A stretch of DNA of 17,175 nt from Candidatus Borrarchaeota archaeon (GTDB taxonomy: Archaea; Asgardarchaeota; Sifarchaeia; Borrarchaeales; Borrarchaeaceae), in the NCBI GenBank assembly GCA_016840645.1, contig JAEORY010000026.1, forward strand, positions 1 to 17,175, in the 5' to 3' direction. Made by a program: the position numbers and the translations under genes. Positions 1 through 6,077 of the stretch are shown here, piece by piece; positions within the stretch are counted from its first letter, which is position 1; each line of letters opens with the position of its first letter. The notes beneath the pieces are model-generated. The model searched no databases, was not told the DNA's origin, and was given only the letters and a program-made list of their open reading frames with translations.

Positions 1-1
1 A

Positions 2-109
2 AGGATGCGAAGAGCAGTAGTAAAGAAGGTTAGGTTGATAAGTATTTTCGAAGGCATTAGACCATCTGACGTATTGATTGGAAACGCAGTTAAAACTCGG
101 ATCGAGTAA
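2..109 (+). CDS. possible 3' end of a protein gene entering from the left
   Basis: The second reading frame is open from the window edge to a TAA at 107-109 and encodes 35 residues, basic at first (RMRRAVVKKVRL) and ending NAVKTRIE. The composition is protein-like, but a stop-free run of this length can occur by chance, and the stretch directly precedes a strongly structured non-coding region. I recognise no family. It could equally be the 5' part of a non-coding RNA. Confidence 0.2.
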   Translation, partial: RMRRAVVKKVRLISIFEGIRPSDVLIGNAVKTRIE

Positions 110-190
110 CACCTCTTCAGCTATGAAAAACGGGCGAGACGTGTCGTGACTCTCAATACCGAAGGAGCGTCCATATTTGGCGTAGTATTC

Positions 191-415
191 ATTGTTTAGT
201 TGATGGTGTTAAAACAATATTTTGCTGACTCGAAAGCAACTTTTTGTTGCCACTTTACAACTTGTATCGGTTCCTAGCGGAACATCATGAGGTAAAGTTG
301 ACGAACAGGAAGAAATCTTCAAGGTGGTGAGCGATGCAAAATCGACAGAAGCGACAACGTTAAGTTGTTTTCGAGAGAAGTGGCAGTAAAAAGTCGTTTT
401 TTCAAGAAGCGACTT
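191..415 (+). ncRNA. dense hairpin array, candidate structured non-coding RNA
   Basis: No reading frame of useful length covers this stretch, but stems follow one another almost without gaps. They are ATTGTTT 191-197 with 212-218; GCAAC 236-240 with 246-250; ACTTTAC 252-258 with GTAAAGT 292-298, enclosing GTTCC 270-274 with GGAAC 279-283; GAAG 309-312 with 317-320; CGAT 332-335 with 341-344; ACAAC 354-358 with 364-368; and AAGTCG 391-396 with 410-415. Several are perfect 5-7 bp stems with 4-5 nt loops. A motif ACAGAAG...GTTAAG near 346-364 loosely recalls the 3' conserved region of RNase P RNA, but I do not find the matching GAGGAAAGTCC-type 5' motif, so I do not make that call. Boundaries are uncertain and the RNA may extend left to about 110 or right into the next element. 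Confidence 0.4.
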
Positions 416-541
416 AATGAGGGATAAAAATAAGTTGTAGAAAACTCAGCTCTGCTTTGCTTTCAGGATCGAAAAGTGGTAATAAAAGTCGGTTTAACAA
501 TTTTAATAATTTTTATAGTCTTTGGAAAATATACCGATTAC

Positions 542-655
542 AAGACGGAATGTTCCTCGCATCACGCGGAGAACACGTTCTTGTGCATGAGACTGAACCC
601 GAGAGGTCTGACGCCTTCTACGACGGGAATGGATGACAGGTATGAGGACGAGAAC
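542..655 (+). ncRNA. structured RNA element, copy 1
   Basis: This is the first of two copies; the second starts at 16456. Alignment is ungapped at an offset of 15914, with about 86 of 106 positions identical by hand count. The fold has a long hairpin 551-560 with 566-575 (loop 561-565); a closing stem GTTCTTGT 577-584 with ACGAGAAC 648-655, seen only in this copy; CATG 586-589 with TATG 641-644; hairpin 590-594 with 605-609, whose loop GAACCCGAG is identical in both copies; and hairpin CCTTC 614-618 with 627-632 (one bulged T). T-G wobbles at 557/569, 589/641 and 594/605 are allowed only on the plus strand. Base pairs C555-G571 and T617-A628 change on both sides in copy 2. I do not recognise the family. 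Confidence 0.6.
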
Positions 656-861
656 ATCATAAAAATATTTTCTTTATCATCCACGGAATCGCACATTATC
701 TCATTGGGCGTCAAATAGAGTAGCTAAGCAACGCTGCTCTTTCAAAATTCTTTTTTGCACTTTTACTTTAATGGGAACCTTTTTTTGACTCGTTTAATGC
801 CGTTTTTTTCTAAATTATTGTGCGGAAGAATTTTCTACAATAGCGGAAGGATTTTCCACAT

Positions 862-873
862 TTTATATATAAA
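862..873 (+). promoter_or_regulatory. TATA box
   Basis: TTTATATATAAA is a strong archaeal TATA element about 50 nt upstream of the ATG at 922. That predicts transcription starting around 890-900 with a short leader. A weak AGGA at 909-912 could serve as ribosome binding site. Confidence 0.5.
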
Positions 874-921
874 ATTATGAGAGATTTCAATCAATAAAAG
901 AACAATACAGGATTTGCTCAA

Positions 922-1188
922 ATGTCACCTAGATATATATGTCCAATTTGTCTGATGGAAGAAGATAGACATCACAAATTAATTGAAAATGAAAATGCAC
1001 GTGAAAAAAATCTTCTTGCTGTGAAACGAATCCCAATTCTCGTAAAGCGTGATGAATCTACTCAAATACGGTTTATTCTTACAACGATTCATGAAAACTG
1101 TTATGAATCCTACATGTCTCCACTTTCGCAAAGTGGTCTAAAAAATGGGGTAGTTAGAATTAAAAAAATAGTCGATGTGTTTAAGTGA
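922..1188 (+). CDS. small C2HC zinc-binding protein of unknown function
   Basis: This 88-residue protein starts at an ATG behind a clear TATA box. It has a CPIC knuckle (Cys7, Cys10) near the N-terminus and a second half-site HENC (His57, Cys60) about 47 residues later, which together could bind one zinc ion. The middle is rich in Glu, Asn and Arg, with a beta-prone VKRIPILVKR segment, and the C-terminus is basic (VVRIKKIVDVFK). There are no membrane segments. It stands alone: RNA-like sequence lies upstream and a convergent radical SAM gene ends about 200 nt downstream. I know of no family match. Small zinc proteins of this size are common in archaea, often as nucleic-acid or protein binders, but nothing here proves that role. 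Confidence 0.55.
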   Translation: MSPRYICPICLMEEDRHHKLIENENAREKNLLAVKRIPILVKRDESTQIRFILTTIHENCYESYMSPLSQSGLKNGVVRIKKIVDVFK

Positions 1189-1326
1189 CCTGGAATGGTC
1201 ATAATCGACTATAACTAATTTTATATACTTGTTTATTATTGATTATTACTCGTTCACAGTACGTTCTACTTTGTTTTTAATGATTAATGTCTACTATGGT
1301 TTTAGAGAATGAACTATCCTCTCTTA

Positions 1327-1376
1327 AGGACAGACTTATAACTGTCTTAGAATCAGTTTCCCTCAAAAACAAGGGA
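1327..1376. terminator. two tandem hairpins between convergent genes
   Basis: The gap between the convergent genes ending at 1188 and 1387 holds a 7-bp stem (1327-1333 with 42-48 of the 1300s, one G-T pair, 8-nt loop) and then TCCCT 1359-1363 with AGGGA 1372-1376. On the minus strand the second loop contains five Ts. They could form or protect the 3' ends of the two transcripts. The rest of 1189-1386 is AT-rich and shows nothing else. Confidence 0.3.
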
Positions 1377-1386
1377 GTATCAGTGC

Positions 1387-2283
1387 TTATTTTTCAAGAA
1401 ATTCAAGTGTTAAGCTTTGTCGGGATAACTTTGTATAAGGACTATAAATGATGTTTTCTAAGAATGAGAGCATTTTGTTCTTTTCTTCTTGTAAATTTCC
1501 GCTAAATTGACTATAATTTGAAATATGATCATTAAATATTTCGCTAGTTACTGTCAAGTTTTTTAATATCAAAAATTGTTCTTTCAGAAACTCATGAGGT
1601 TCTAACTCTTCAAAGATGCCTGATAGCATATCGAGATAGAGTGGTGAATTAGGCAAAATATGTAACGTCCTGAAGCGGATCATTTGGGGGTTGATCAAGT
1701 TTAAAATACGCGTGGTTTCAATAACGTGCTCTTCAGAGAATTTTTTGCCTCCAAGACCTAGAATCACATTAACAGAGAGTGTGAATCCCACATGCATAAC
1801 TTTCTTGCTTGCTCTTATTATTTCCTCGGGAGTTATTCCTTTCCTACACTTTTTGAGAAGTGAAGCGCTACCTGTCTCTATTCCCATATAGATTGTTTTT
1901 AATCCATTATCATGCAATTTTTTCAGTTCATCATTCTTTTTCCCTAATATATCTGAGGCTCTAGCGTAACTGCTTATGTATTGAGGATGAGGGAAGTTTT
2001 GATTAATGAATTGAAGCACTTCACACAATAATGTTGTTTCGGAGCAGATAGCACTACTACCACCTAAAAAGAAGTTAGTAGCAAAACTTAATGATGATTT
2101 CATTCGTTTTAAATCGTTAAAAATATCTGTTCGAGAGCGTTTTCTAAAAAATTGTGCTCTTTGATCTTTATACAGCCAACAAAACGTACAAAAATTCCAA
2201 GGACATCCTTCAATAATCTCAATTGATGCACTATAAGCTTCGCATGGAGGACGAACAACAGTGCCTTGAGATATAACTACAAT
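1387..2283 (-). CDS. radical SAM (Elp3-like) protein, probable AUU start
   Basis: The product is about 298 aa. The first ATG in frame (2103) would remove the iron-sulfur site. Reading upstream without a stop gives RPPCEAYS, then EGCPWNFCTFCWLYK, the Cys-x4-Cys-x2-Cys signature of a known subgroup of radical SAM enzymes with an RPPSEA-type N-terminus. Further on, YMGIETGS and NVILGLGG fit the S-adenosylmethionine-binding barrel. Such enzymes cleave SAM to a 5'-deoxyadenosyl radical; the substrate is unknown here. The open frame begins right after a TAG at 2284-2286 and contains no ATG, GTG or TTG before the cluster motif. The codon ATT at 2281-2283 follows a GGAGG (2289-2293) by 5 nt and is the best start. 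It lies 27 nt downstream of the 117-aa gene, probably in one transcript. A frameshift from the ATG near 2301 is the alternative. Confidence 0.8.
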   Translation of the reverse strand: MVVISQGTVVRPPCEAYSASIEIIEGCPWNFCTFCWLYKDQRAQFFRKRSRTDIFNDLKRMKSSLSFATNFFLGGSSAICSETTLLCEVLQFINQNFPHPQYISSYARASDILGKKNDELKKLHDNGLKTIYMGIETGSASLLKKCRKGITPEEIIRASKKVMHVGFTLSVNVILGLGGKKFSEEHVIETTRILNLINPQMIRFRTLHILPNSPLYLDMLSGIFEELEPHEFLKEQFLILKNLTVTSEIFNDHISNYSQFSGNLQEEKNKMLSFLENIIYSPYTKLSRQSLTLEFLEK

Positions 2284-2288
2284 CTAAC

Positions 2289-2293
2289 CCTCC
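2289..2293 (-). promoter_or_regulatory. Shine-Dalgarno site supporting a non-ATG start
   Basis: On the minus strand GGAGG is followed by GTTAG and then ATT GTA GTT in the radical SAM frame. The spacing of 5 nt is normal for initiation. No standard start codon in that frame lies nearby. Confidence 0.45.
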
Positions 2294-2310
2294 GGATTCC
2301 ATATTTAAGT

Positions 2311-2664
2311 TCAGTACGCAGCGCCCCTGCCTTTAACTCTCAATTCATCTCCAGCAAGTTGCCATATCTCACCCTCGACATCCCAAGATGTCCCAATATC
2401 CTTGATTTTAATTTCTTTATCTAACACAAGGTATATCTTATCCTCATGCTTCTGAACGATTATAATGTGTTCTCGTAATTTTTCTGGAAGTGAATCGTAC
2501 CATTTGAATAACCTTTCGTCTCTGTCTCTATTCCACTGAACAATAACGTCTTTGTATAAAGTGAATCCATAGCGATACTGATCTGCCTCCTCTTTATTTG
2601 GAAAATTATCTGGATATCGAATATTTCCCTTTGGATGATCTATTTTAATAGATACAGATGACAT
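2311..2664 (-). CDS. hypothetical protein, 117 aa
   Basis: I do not recognise this protein. It is soluble, charged and aromatic-rich, with no signal peptide, membrane helix or cysteine pair. The N-terminal SIKIDHPKGNIRYPDNFPNKEEAD is followed by a predicted helix with WNRDRDERLFKWYDSLPEKLREH (residues about 44-66), then beta-prone segments IIIVQKHEDKIYLVLDKEI and WDVEGEIWQL. The ATG has a good ribosome binding site (AGGGGAG). It lies 27 nt upstream of the radical SAM gene on the same strand, so the two are likely co-transcribed and this may be a partner or substrate-related protein of that enzyme. That link is inference. A 13-nt direct repeat sits in its upstream region. Confidence 0.65.
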   Translation of the reverse strand: MSSVSIKIDHPKGNIRYPDNFPNKEEADQYRYGFTLYKDVIVQWNRDRDERLFKWYDSLPEKLREHIIIVQKHEDKIYLVLDKEIKIKDIGTSWDVEGEIWQLAGDELRVKGRGAAY

Positions 2665-2697
2665 TCTTTAATCTCCCCTTTGTTTAACAGATCAATT

Positions 2698-2738
2698 AAG
2701 TATTTGAAATCGTCTTTTTTCATTCAAGTATTTGAAAT
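2698..2738. repeat. 13-nt direct repeat upstream of the 117-aa gene
   Basis: AAGTATTTGAAAT occurs perfectly at 2698-2710 and again at 2726-2738, 28 nt apart start to start, in the leader of the minus-strand gene beginning at 2664. The spacing is close to three helical turns, so a regulator could bind both copies on one face. No third copy was noticed in the window. Confidence 0.45.
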
Positions 2739-2871
2739 AATTGTAGACTATCTTCATTGAATAAGTATGAGTTCTTTTGAAAAATTTAACTTATGCGGCG
2801 GAAAGCCCCCTATTGACAGTGTGGAATAGTTCAAATACAAAGAGAAGGTGATGAATACAGCACTAAATTGA

Positions 2872-3801
2872 TTAGATAAATGACAAAGACAAAGCATCAT
2901 GTTTACAAGCGTTGACACACTCAAGACACAAAATACAGTTATCATCGCGGATCTTTTCTAATTCTTCACCATGCCCTGTATCCAGTAAACGAACACCCAT
3001 TGGACATACCTTCATACAATCATCGCATTCTCCTTTCGGGCATCGAATTGGATTTCTTTTAAGCGTTAAGAGACCATATTTTCCACAATATCCTAATATT
3101 CCACCTAGCGGACAGAAGTATCTGCACCATGCCCTTGGCACATATATTGAAACCAAAACAATGATTGCAAGGACTGCGACACGAATCCAGAGAAGAACCG
3201 GCCAACCACCCAATTGATAAAGTTTTTCATAAGTAGGAGGAAGGAAAATTAAGATATTTGCAAAGAAGTGCGGCAAAAAACTAAATAGCGTAGCAGCTGG
3301 ATCAAGCGGCGCAAAAGAATTATTCGCAAAAGGACCAAAAGCCTCTACTATCCCTGTGCTACTTCTTTGAAGTCGTCTGATTCCAACAATAGCAGATATC
3401 AAAATTGTAGCAATTATAATATAAAGCCTTATTTGTCTCAAGGAGTTATCATTTTGCCGAGTTATCGGTTTAACATGCTTTTTAGGTCGAATATATGAAA
3501 GAAGGTCTTCAACAAATCCAAAAGGACACGCCCAAGCACAGGGTGTGCGACCTAAGAATACAGCCGTAAGTAAAATAATTCCTATTGCGAGTAAAGGAAA
3601 AATACCAAATGCAAGTGACGTCAAGAGGATGTCATAGGCCCCGGCAACCGTTGTATAAGGCGCTCCCGTTGGTTGTACAAAAGGAACGATTATTGCTACA
3701 AAAGCCAAATCAAAAATGACTCCAAATACTATAAGGAAGACACACAGTTGAATTATTGATCGAAATAATCTCATTTTGTTTCTAATAAGCCATGGGTGCA
3801 T
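2872..3801 (-). CDS. NapH/YccM-like polytopic 4Fe-4S membrane protein
   Basis: This 309-aa protein has about five hydrophobic spans (residues about 15-40, 58-83, 125-141, 172-189 and 201-221). Two CxxxCP motifs, Cys88-x3-Cys92-Pro and Cys226-x3-Cys230-Pro, mark the NapH/NosR/CcoG type of membrane electron carrier. The C-terminal part binds two 4Fe-4S clusters: Cys254, 259, 262, 266-Pro and Cys289, 292, 295, 299. Family members pass electrons between quinol or ferredoxin pools and other redox proteins across the membrane. No partner reductase is encoded next to it, so direction and partner are unknown. The start ATG lies inside one arm of a hairpin with the ribosome binding site, which may control translation. 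Confidence 0.85.
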   Translation of the reverse strand: MHPWLIRNKMRLFRSIIQLCVFLIVFGVIFDLAFVAIIVPFVQPTGAPYTTVAGAYDILLTSLAFGIFPLLAIGIILLTAVFLGRTPCAWACPFGFVEDLLSYIRPKKHVKPITRQNDNSLRQIRLYIIIATILISAIVGIRRLQRSSTGIVEAFGPFANNSFAPLDPAATLFSFLPHFFANILIFLPPTYEKLYQLGGWPVLLWIRVAVLAIIVLVSIYVPRAWCRYFCPLGGILGYCGKYGLLTLKRNPIRCPKGECDDCMKVCPMGVRLLDTGHGEELEKIRDDNCILCLECVNACKHDALSLSFI

Positions 3802-3822
3802 TAAAGTCGCGTCCTTTTAATG
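3799..3822 (-). promoter_or_regulatory. hairpin covering the start codon of the iron-sulfur membrane gene
   Basis: On the minus strand CATTAAA (3816-3822) can pair perfectly with TTTAATG (3799-3805) across a 10-nt spacer. The ATG start is the end of the second arm, and the AGGA ribosome binding site lies in the last bases of the first arm and the loop. Folding would hide the start, as in simple translational switches. Confidence 0.4.
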
Positions 3823-4116
3823 ATTTTTTCGAAGTTCAAGAATAATCTATTTGAACTGAAATTGCTATACAAATGAGAGATATCACAGAGTTTAGTTTAG
3901 TAAAAACTCAATACGATACCATTCTTCTATTAGCAATCCAGTTTTTCATGCTTTGAAAGGCAGTATATCGTAAAACCTTAAAAAAGATGTCGATCAAATC
4001 CAGAATCTAAAGACTATGTTATGCAAAAAGAGGTTTAATCCACCTATTAAACAATTGCTTTTTATATGGATGGAAAAGAGAGGAATTGTATTTCACTTTT
4101 ACATCATTATATCTTC
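3823..4116. other. intergenic stretch without recognised features
   Basis: AT-rich sequence between the iron-sulfur membrane gene, which starts at its left edge on the minus strand, and the 3' end of the HTH-LAGLIDADG pseudogene. I see no reading frame worth calling, no tRNA and no clear repeat. It should contain the promoter of the iron-sulfur gene; a weak TATA-like sequence lies near 3860-3875 on the minus strand. Confidence 0.4.
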
Positions 4117-4356
4117 CTATATGAAGTAGTTGATATAATACTCAACTGCTTTATACTTACTGTTCTTAATAATTTTATTGATTTTATAGTGTACTTGTTG
4201 AATTGGCAGTTTTTTGAGATTACGGTTTTCCAATTCACACTTTTTATATTCTAGAATCCCAAGTAAGAGAACATCTTTGGCAATACCTTCGTGATAAGGG
4301 CTGTTACCACCTATTTTAACGCCTTTGATAAACCCTCCGAGTTTTAAAAATTGCAA

Positions 4357-4806
4357 TCATGAGCCTAGAGCTGAAGTGCAAAGCCCTTGGATTCTTGACC
4401 ATTTACTTTTTGAACGGGTCATAGTAAAGTTTATGTGGAGTAGTCGTGCTAAATGTTGTAGTTGTTTAGCTAAATCTGGATGAGCACATGCGAGCTCTAA
4501 ACGAGGATAAGCGAGTCCATTCATACTATGTACAGTGACACTTCCCTCGGTAGACATCCAAAATCGCAAGGCAATCTTCTGCTCATTTTCAGAAGCAGTC
4601 ATTAGATAGTCAATATGTGGTTGTACTTCCTTTAAATATTCCGCAACGGTTTGTTCATGTGCTGGCCCTGTTTTTGTATTCCCTGCAAAGTTCATCAATT
4701 CGTTTGCGATTTTGTTTGTTGATTTACTTTCATATCTGGTATAATAAGTACCCGCAGTTTCAAATTTGAAGTAAGATATTGGTAATACATTGTATTCGTA
4801 GTACAT
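4357..4806 (-). CDS. LAGLIDADG lobe fragment within the pseudogene
   Basis: This 149-residue open piece runs from ATG 4806 to the in-frame TGA. FWMSTEGSV (about residues 82-90) is a degenerate second LAGLIDADG helix, followed by PRLELACAHPDLAKQLQHLARLLHINF and SRIQGLCTSALGS. The reading continues in the same frame beyond TGA for another 79 codons to 4117 (LQFLKLGGFIKGVKIGG). It is unlikely to be a complete protein because the first lobe lies upstream in another frame. Confidence 0.5.
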   Translation of the reverse strand: MYYEYNVLPISYFKFETAGTYYTRYESKSTNKIANELMNFAGNTKTGPAHEQTVAEYLKEVQPHIDYLMTASENEQKIALRFWMSTEGSVTVHSMNGLAYPRLELACAHPDLAKQLQHLARLLHINFTMTRSKSKWSRIQGLCTSALGS

Positions 4807-4832
4807 TGCATCTACAAATAAGTCATGTAAGA

Positions 4833-4841
4833 TTTTTTTTT
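4833..4841 (-). other. A9 homopolymer frameshift site in the LAGLIDADG gene
   Basis: On the minus strand GGC is followed by nine A and then TC. The incoming frame reads YYRIRFCGKKK and hits TAG soon after. A -1 shift (or loss of two A) gives ILHDLFVDAMYYEY and continues for 157 codons. Such a run is both a natural slippage site and a common sequencing error site. Confidence 0.5.
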
Positions 4842-5108
4842 GCCACAGAATCTGATCCTATAGTACTTTCCAACTTGATCCATGCTGCCATCGCTCTGGA
4901 GACATGGACAAATAACGGCGTGTTTCAGATCAATGCTATTGTTATACCACTGTTTGCCATCTCTAGTAAGTGGAGGGCATATTTTAGGAACTTTGCTATA
5001 TTGGAAGAATGTTGTAAGAAAGTTGTATAATTCTCTACATGTTATCGCTTTGTGATTGTTAGATGTTATCGGGTTTACATTTAACTGCTCTTTTATTTTA
5101 GAAATAGT

Positions 5109-5672
5109 TTACTCAGGACAATGTTTAAGTAACGTTATTCGTGCATAGTCATACTCATTTTGAGGATTGAAGTATTTTATAATACTACGAATTCTACAAA
5201 ATCTTACTGGTATATTGTGTTTAGTGCTGAATTTTCCTTGATCAATTAGCGAGTAAATAGTATTTCTTGAGAAACCACCTGCTTCGGTGATTCTAACTAA
5301 TTGATGTAAGGGCATTCTATACTGATTATTTTCCCAGTGAGACACTTTCCAAGGTTTGCCATGTAAAATTTTCGCTATGTCATTTTGGCTGAAGCTGTTG
5401 TTATTCCTTAAATCCTTAAGGAATTGTCCTGCTCCCGAAACATATATACCAGGAACTTTTATTAGGTCAATGTAGCCCCGTTCGGTAAAGACATCATCTT
5501 TTAGTTCTACATAGTATTTATAGACGGAGTTTTCACGTTGTAATTCTCTAAAAGTAATAGGTTCAGAGCATTCGACATTTTCAGAATTATTATATTTGTC
5601 TATAGAGGATATAGAGTTTATATGAGTGTGCGTACAAGGTAGATCTGCAAGTTCGGTCATTTTATCATCCAT
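5109..5672 (-). CDS. HTH (XRE-like) protein, N-terminal piece of the HTH-LAGLIDADG gene
   Basis: This 187-residue piece starts at an ATG with a GGTG-type ribosome binding site. Residues 1-70 look like a variable linker. Residues about 82-130 form an XRE-type helix-turn-helix (QFLKDLRNNNSFSQNDIAKIL, then WKVSHWENNQYRMPLHQLVRI), followed by a second helical motif, GGFSRNTIYSLIDQGKF. It ends with TAA, but downstream codons continue in the same frame into LAGLIDADG sequence, so the stop probably truncates a larger protein. If it is translated alone it would be a DNA-binding protein without the endonuclease-like part, and could act as a repressor. I see no operator with dyad symmetry next to it. 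Confidence 0.6.
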   Translation of the reverse strand: MDDKMTELADLPCTHTHINSISSIDKYNNSENVECSEPITFRELQRENSVYKYYVELKDDVFTERGYIDLIKVPGIYVSGAGQFLKDLRNNNSFSQNDIAKILHGKPWKVSHWENNQYRMPLHQLVRITEAGGFSRNTIYSLIDQGKFSTKHNIPVRFCRIRSIIKYFNPQNEYDYARITLLKHCPE

Positions 5673-6077
5673 AATTCACCATATGCGAGCATTTTTCATT
5701 AAAATTCACAGAGAGAGCGATAAAAGTAAACAATAAACTATTTTCAAGGAATCAGGATAAAAACGTAATTTCGATTCTCTTACATTACGAGACTAGAAAA
5801 GGAACTGTGAATAATCTTGCAGAATGAAATTGGAAAACAATACACAAATAAAGGAATGGCAAAAAGAATTTGTTTCTTGTTAGAGGAACTAATTTACAGA
5901 AAAGAAAGGTTATAAAAAAACATGATGCACATCTAAAGCACACTATTTCATAAATAGACCACTTACACTTATTTAGTCTTCTCAATTAACTTGAAAACGC
6001 AAAATCTGAGATTCAATTCGGAATTTGAGTTAAATGAGCGCTTAAACAACCTTAATTAACTTTGGGAAACACCAAAC
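5673..6077. other. intergenic stretch between divergent genes
   Basis: About 400 nt separate the HTH gene (minus) from the phosphodiesterase gene (plus). The sequence is AT-rich with no supported gene. A 66-codon minus frame at 5785-5985 has low-complexity, Cys/Phe-rich coding and no ribosome binding site. TTATAAAAAA at 5910-5919 is a possible plus-strand TATA element, about 160 nt before the phosphodiesterase start, so a long leader or a closer promoter is possible. Confidence 0.4.

Larger units (their letters stand above)
4117..5672 (-). pseudogene. broken HTH-LAGLIDADG gene (three interruptions)
   Basis: Read as one product, this locus encodes about 490 residues: an HTH domain followed by two LAGLIDADG-type lobes. 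It is interrupted by a TAA at 5109-5111 after ...LLKHCPE, a frameshift at a run of nine A (4833-4841), and a TGA at 4357-4359 within TSALGS*LQFLKLGG. The frame continues immediately after the TAA as TISKIKEQLNVNP and reaches PCLQSDGSMDQ...YRIRFCGK. A -1 slip then joins KILHDLFVDAMYYEYNVLP. Lobe 2 contains FWMSTEGSV and, after the TGA, FLKLGGFIKGVKI and a basic tail. LAGLIDADG proteins are DNA endonucleases, and fusion to an HTH can mark a regulator, as in bacterial WhiA. No intron or intein host gene surrounds it. The pattern suits a decaying gene; recoding or sequencing errors at A9 are less likely options. Confidence 0.7.

Noticed and set aside
346..364. Resemblance to the RNase P RNA 3' conserved motif (ACAGAAG...GTTAAG)
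   Set aside because: The matching GAGGAAAGTCC-type 5' motif was not found in 1-720, so the call is not supported without a covariance search.
590..640. CTGA and GATGA boxes as in a box C/D guide RNA
   Set aside because: The order is two CTGA boxes followed by a GATGA-like box, the reverse of the C-D'-C'-D arrangement.
476..718. 80-codon plus-strand frame across RNA copy 1
   Set aside because: Its only conserved part coincides with the RNA element, where the differences keep base pairs. The related frame in copy 2 has unrelated flanks, and there is no ribosome binding site.
2754..2945. 63-codon minus-strand frame at the end of the iron-sulfur membrane gene
   Set aside because: It mostly overlaps the well-supported gene in another frame, and its sequence is not protein-like.
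4779..5030. 83-codon plus-strand frame
   Set aside because: It is antisense to the first LAGLIDADG lobe, whose minus-strand reading gives family motifs.
5785..5985. 66-codon minus-strand frame rich in Cys and Phe
   Set aside because: It has no ribosome binding site, no recognisable domain and an AT-driven composition, and lies in the promoter region between divergent genes.
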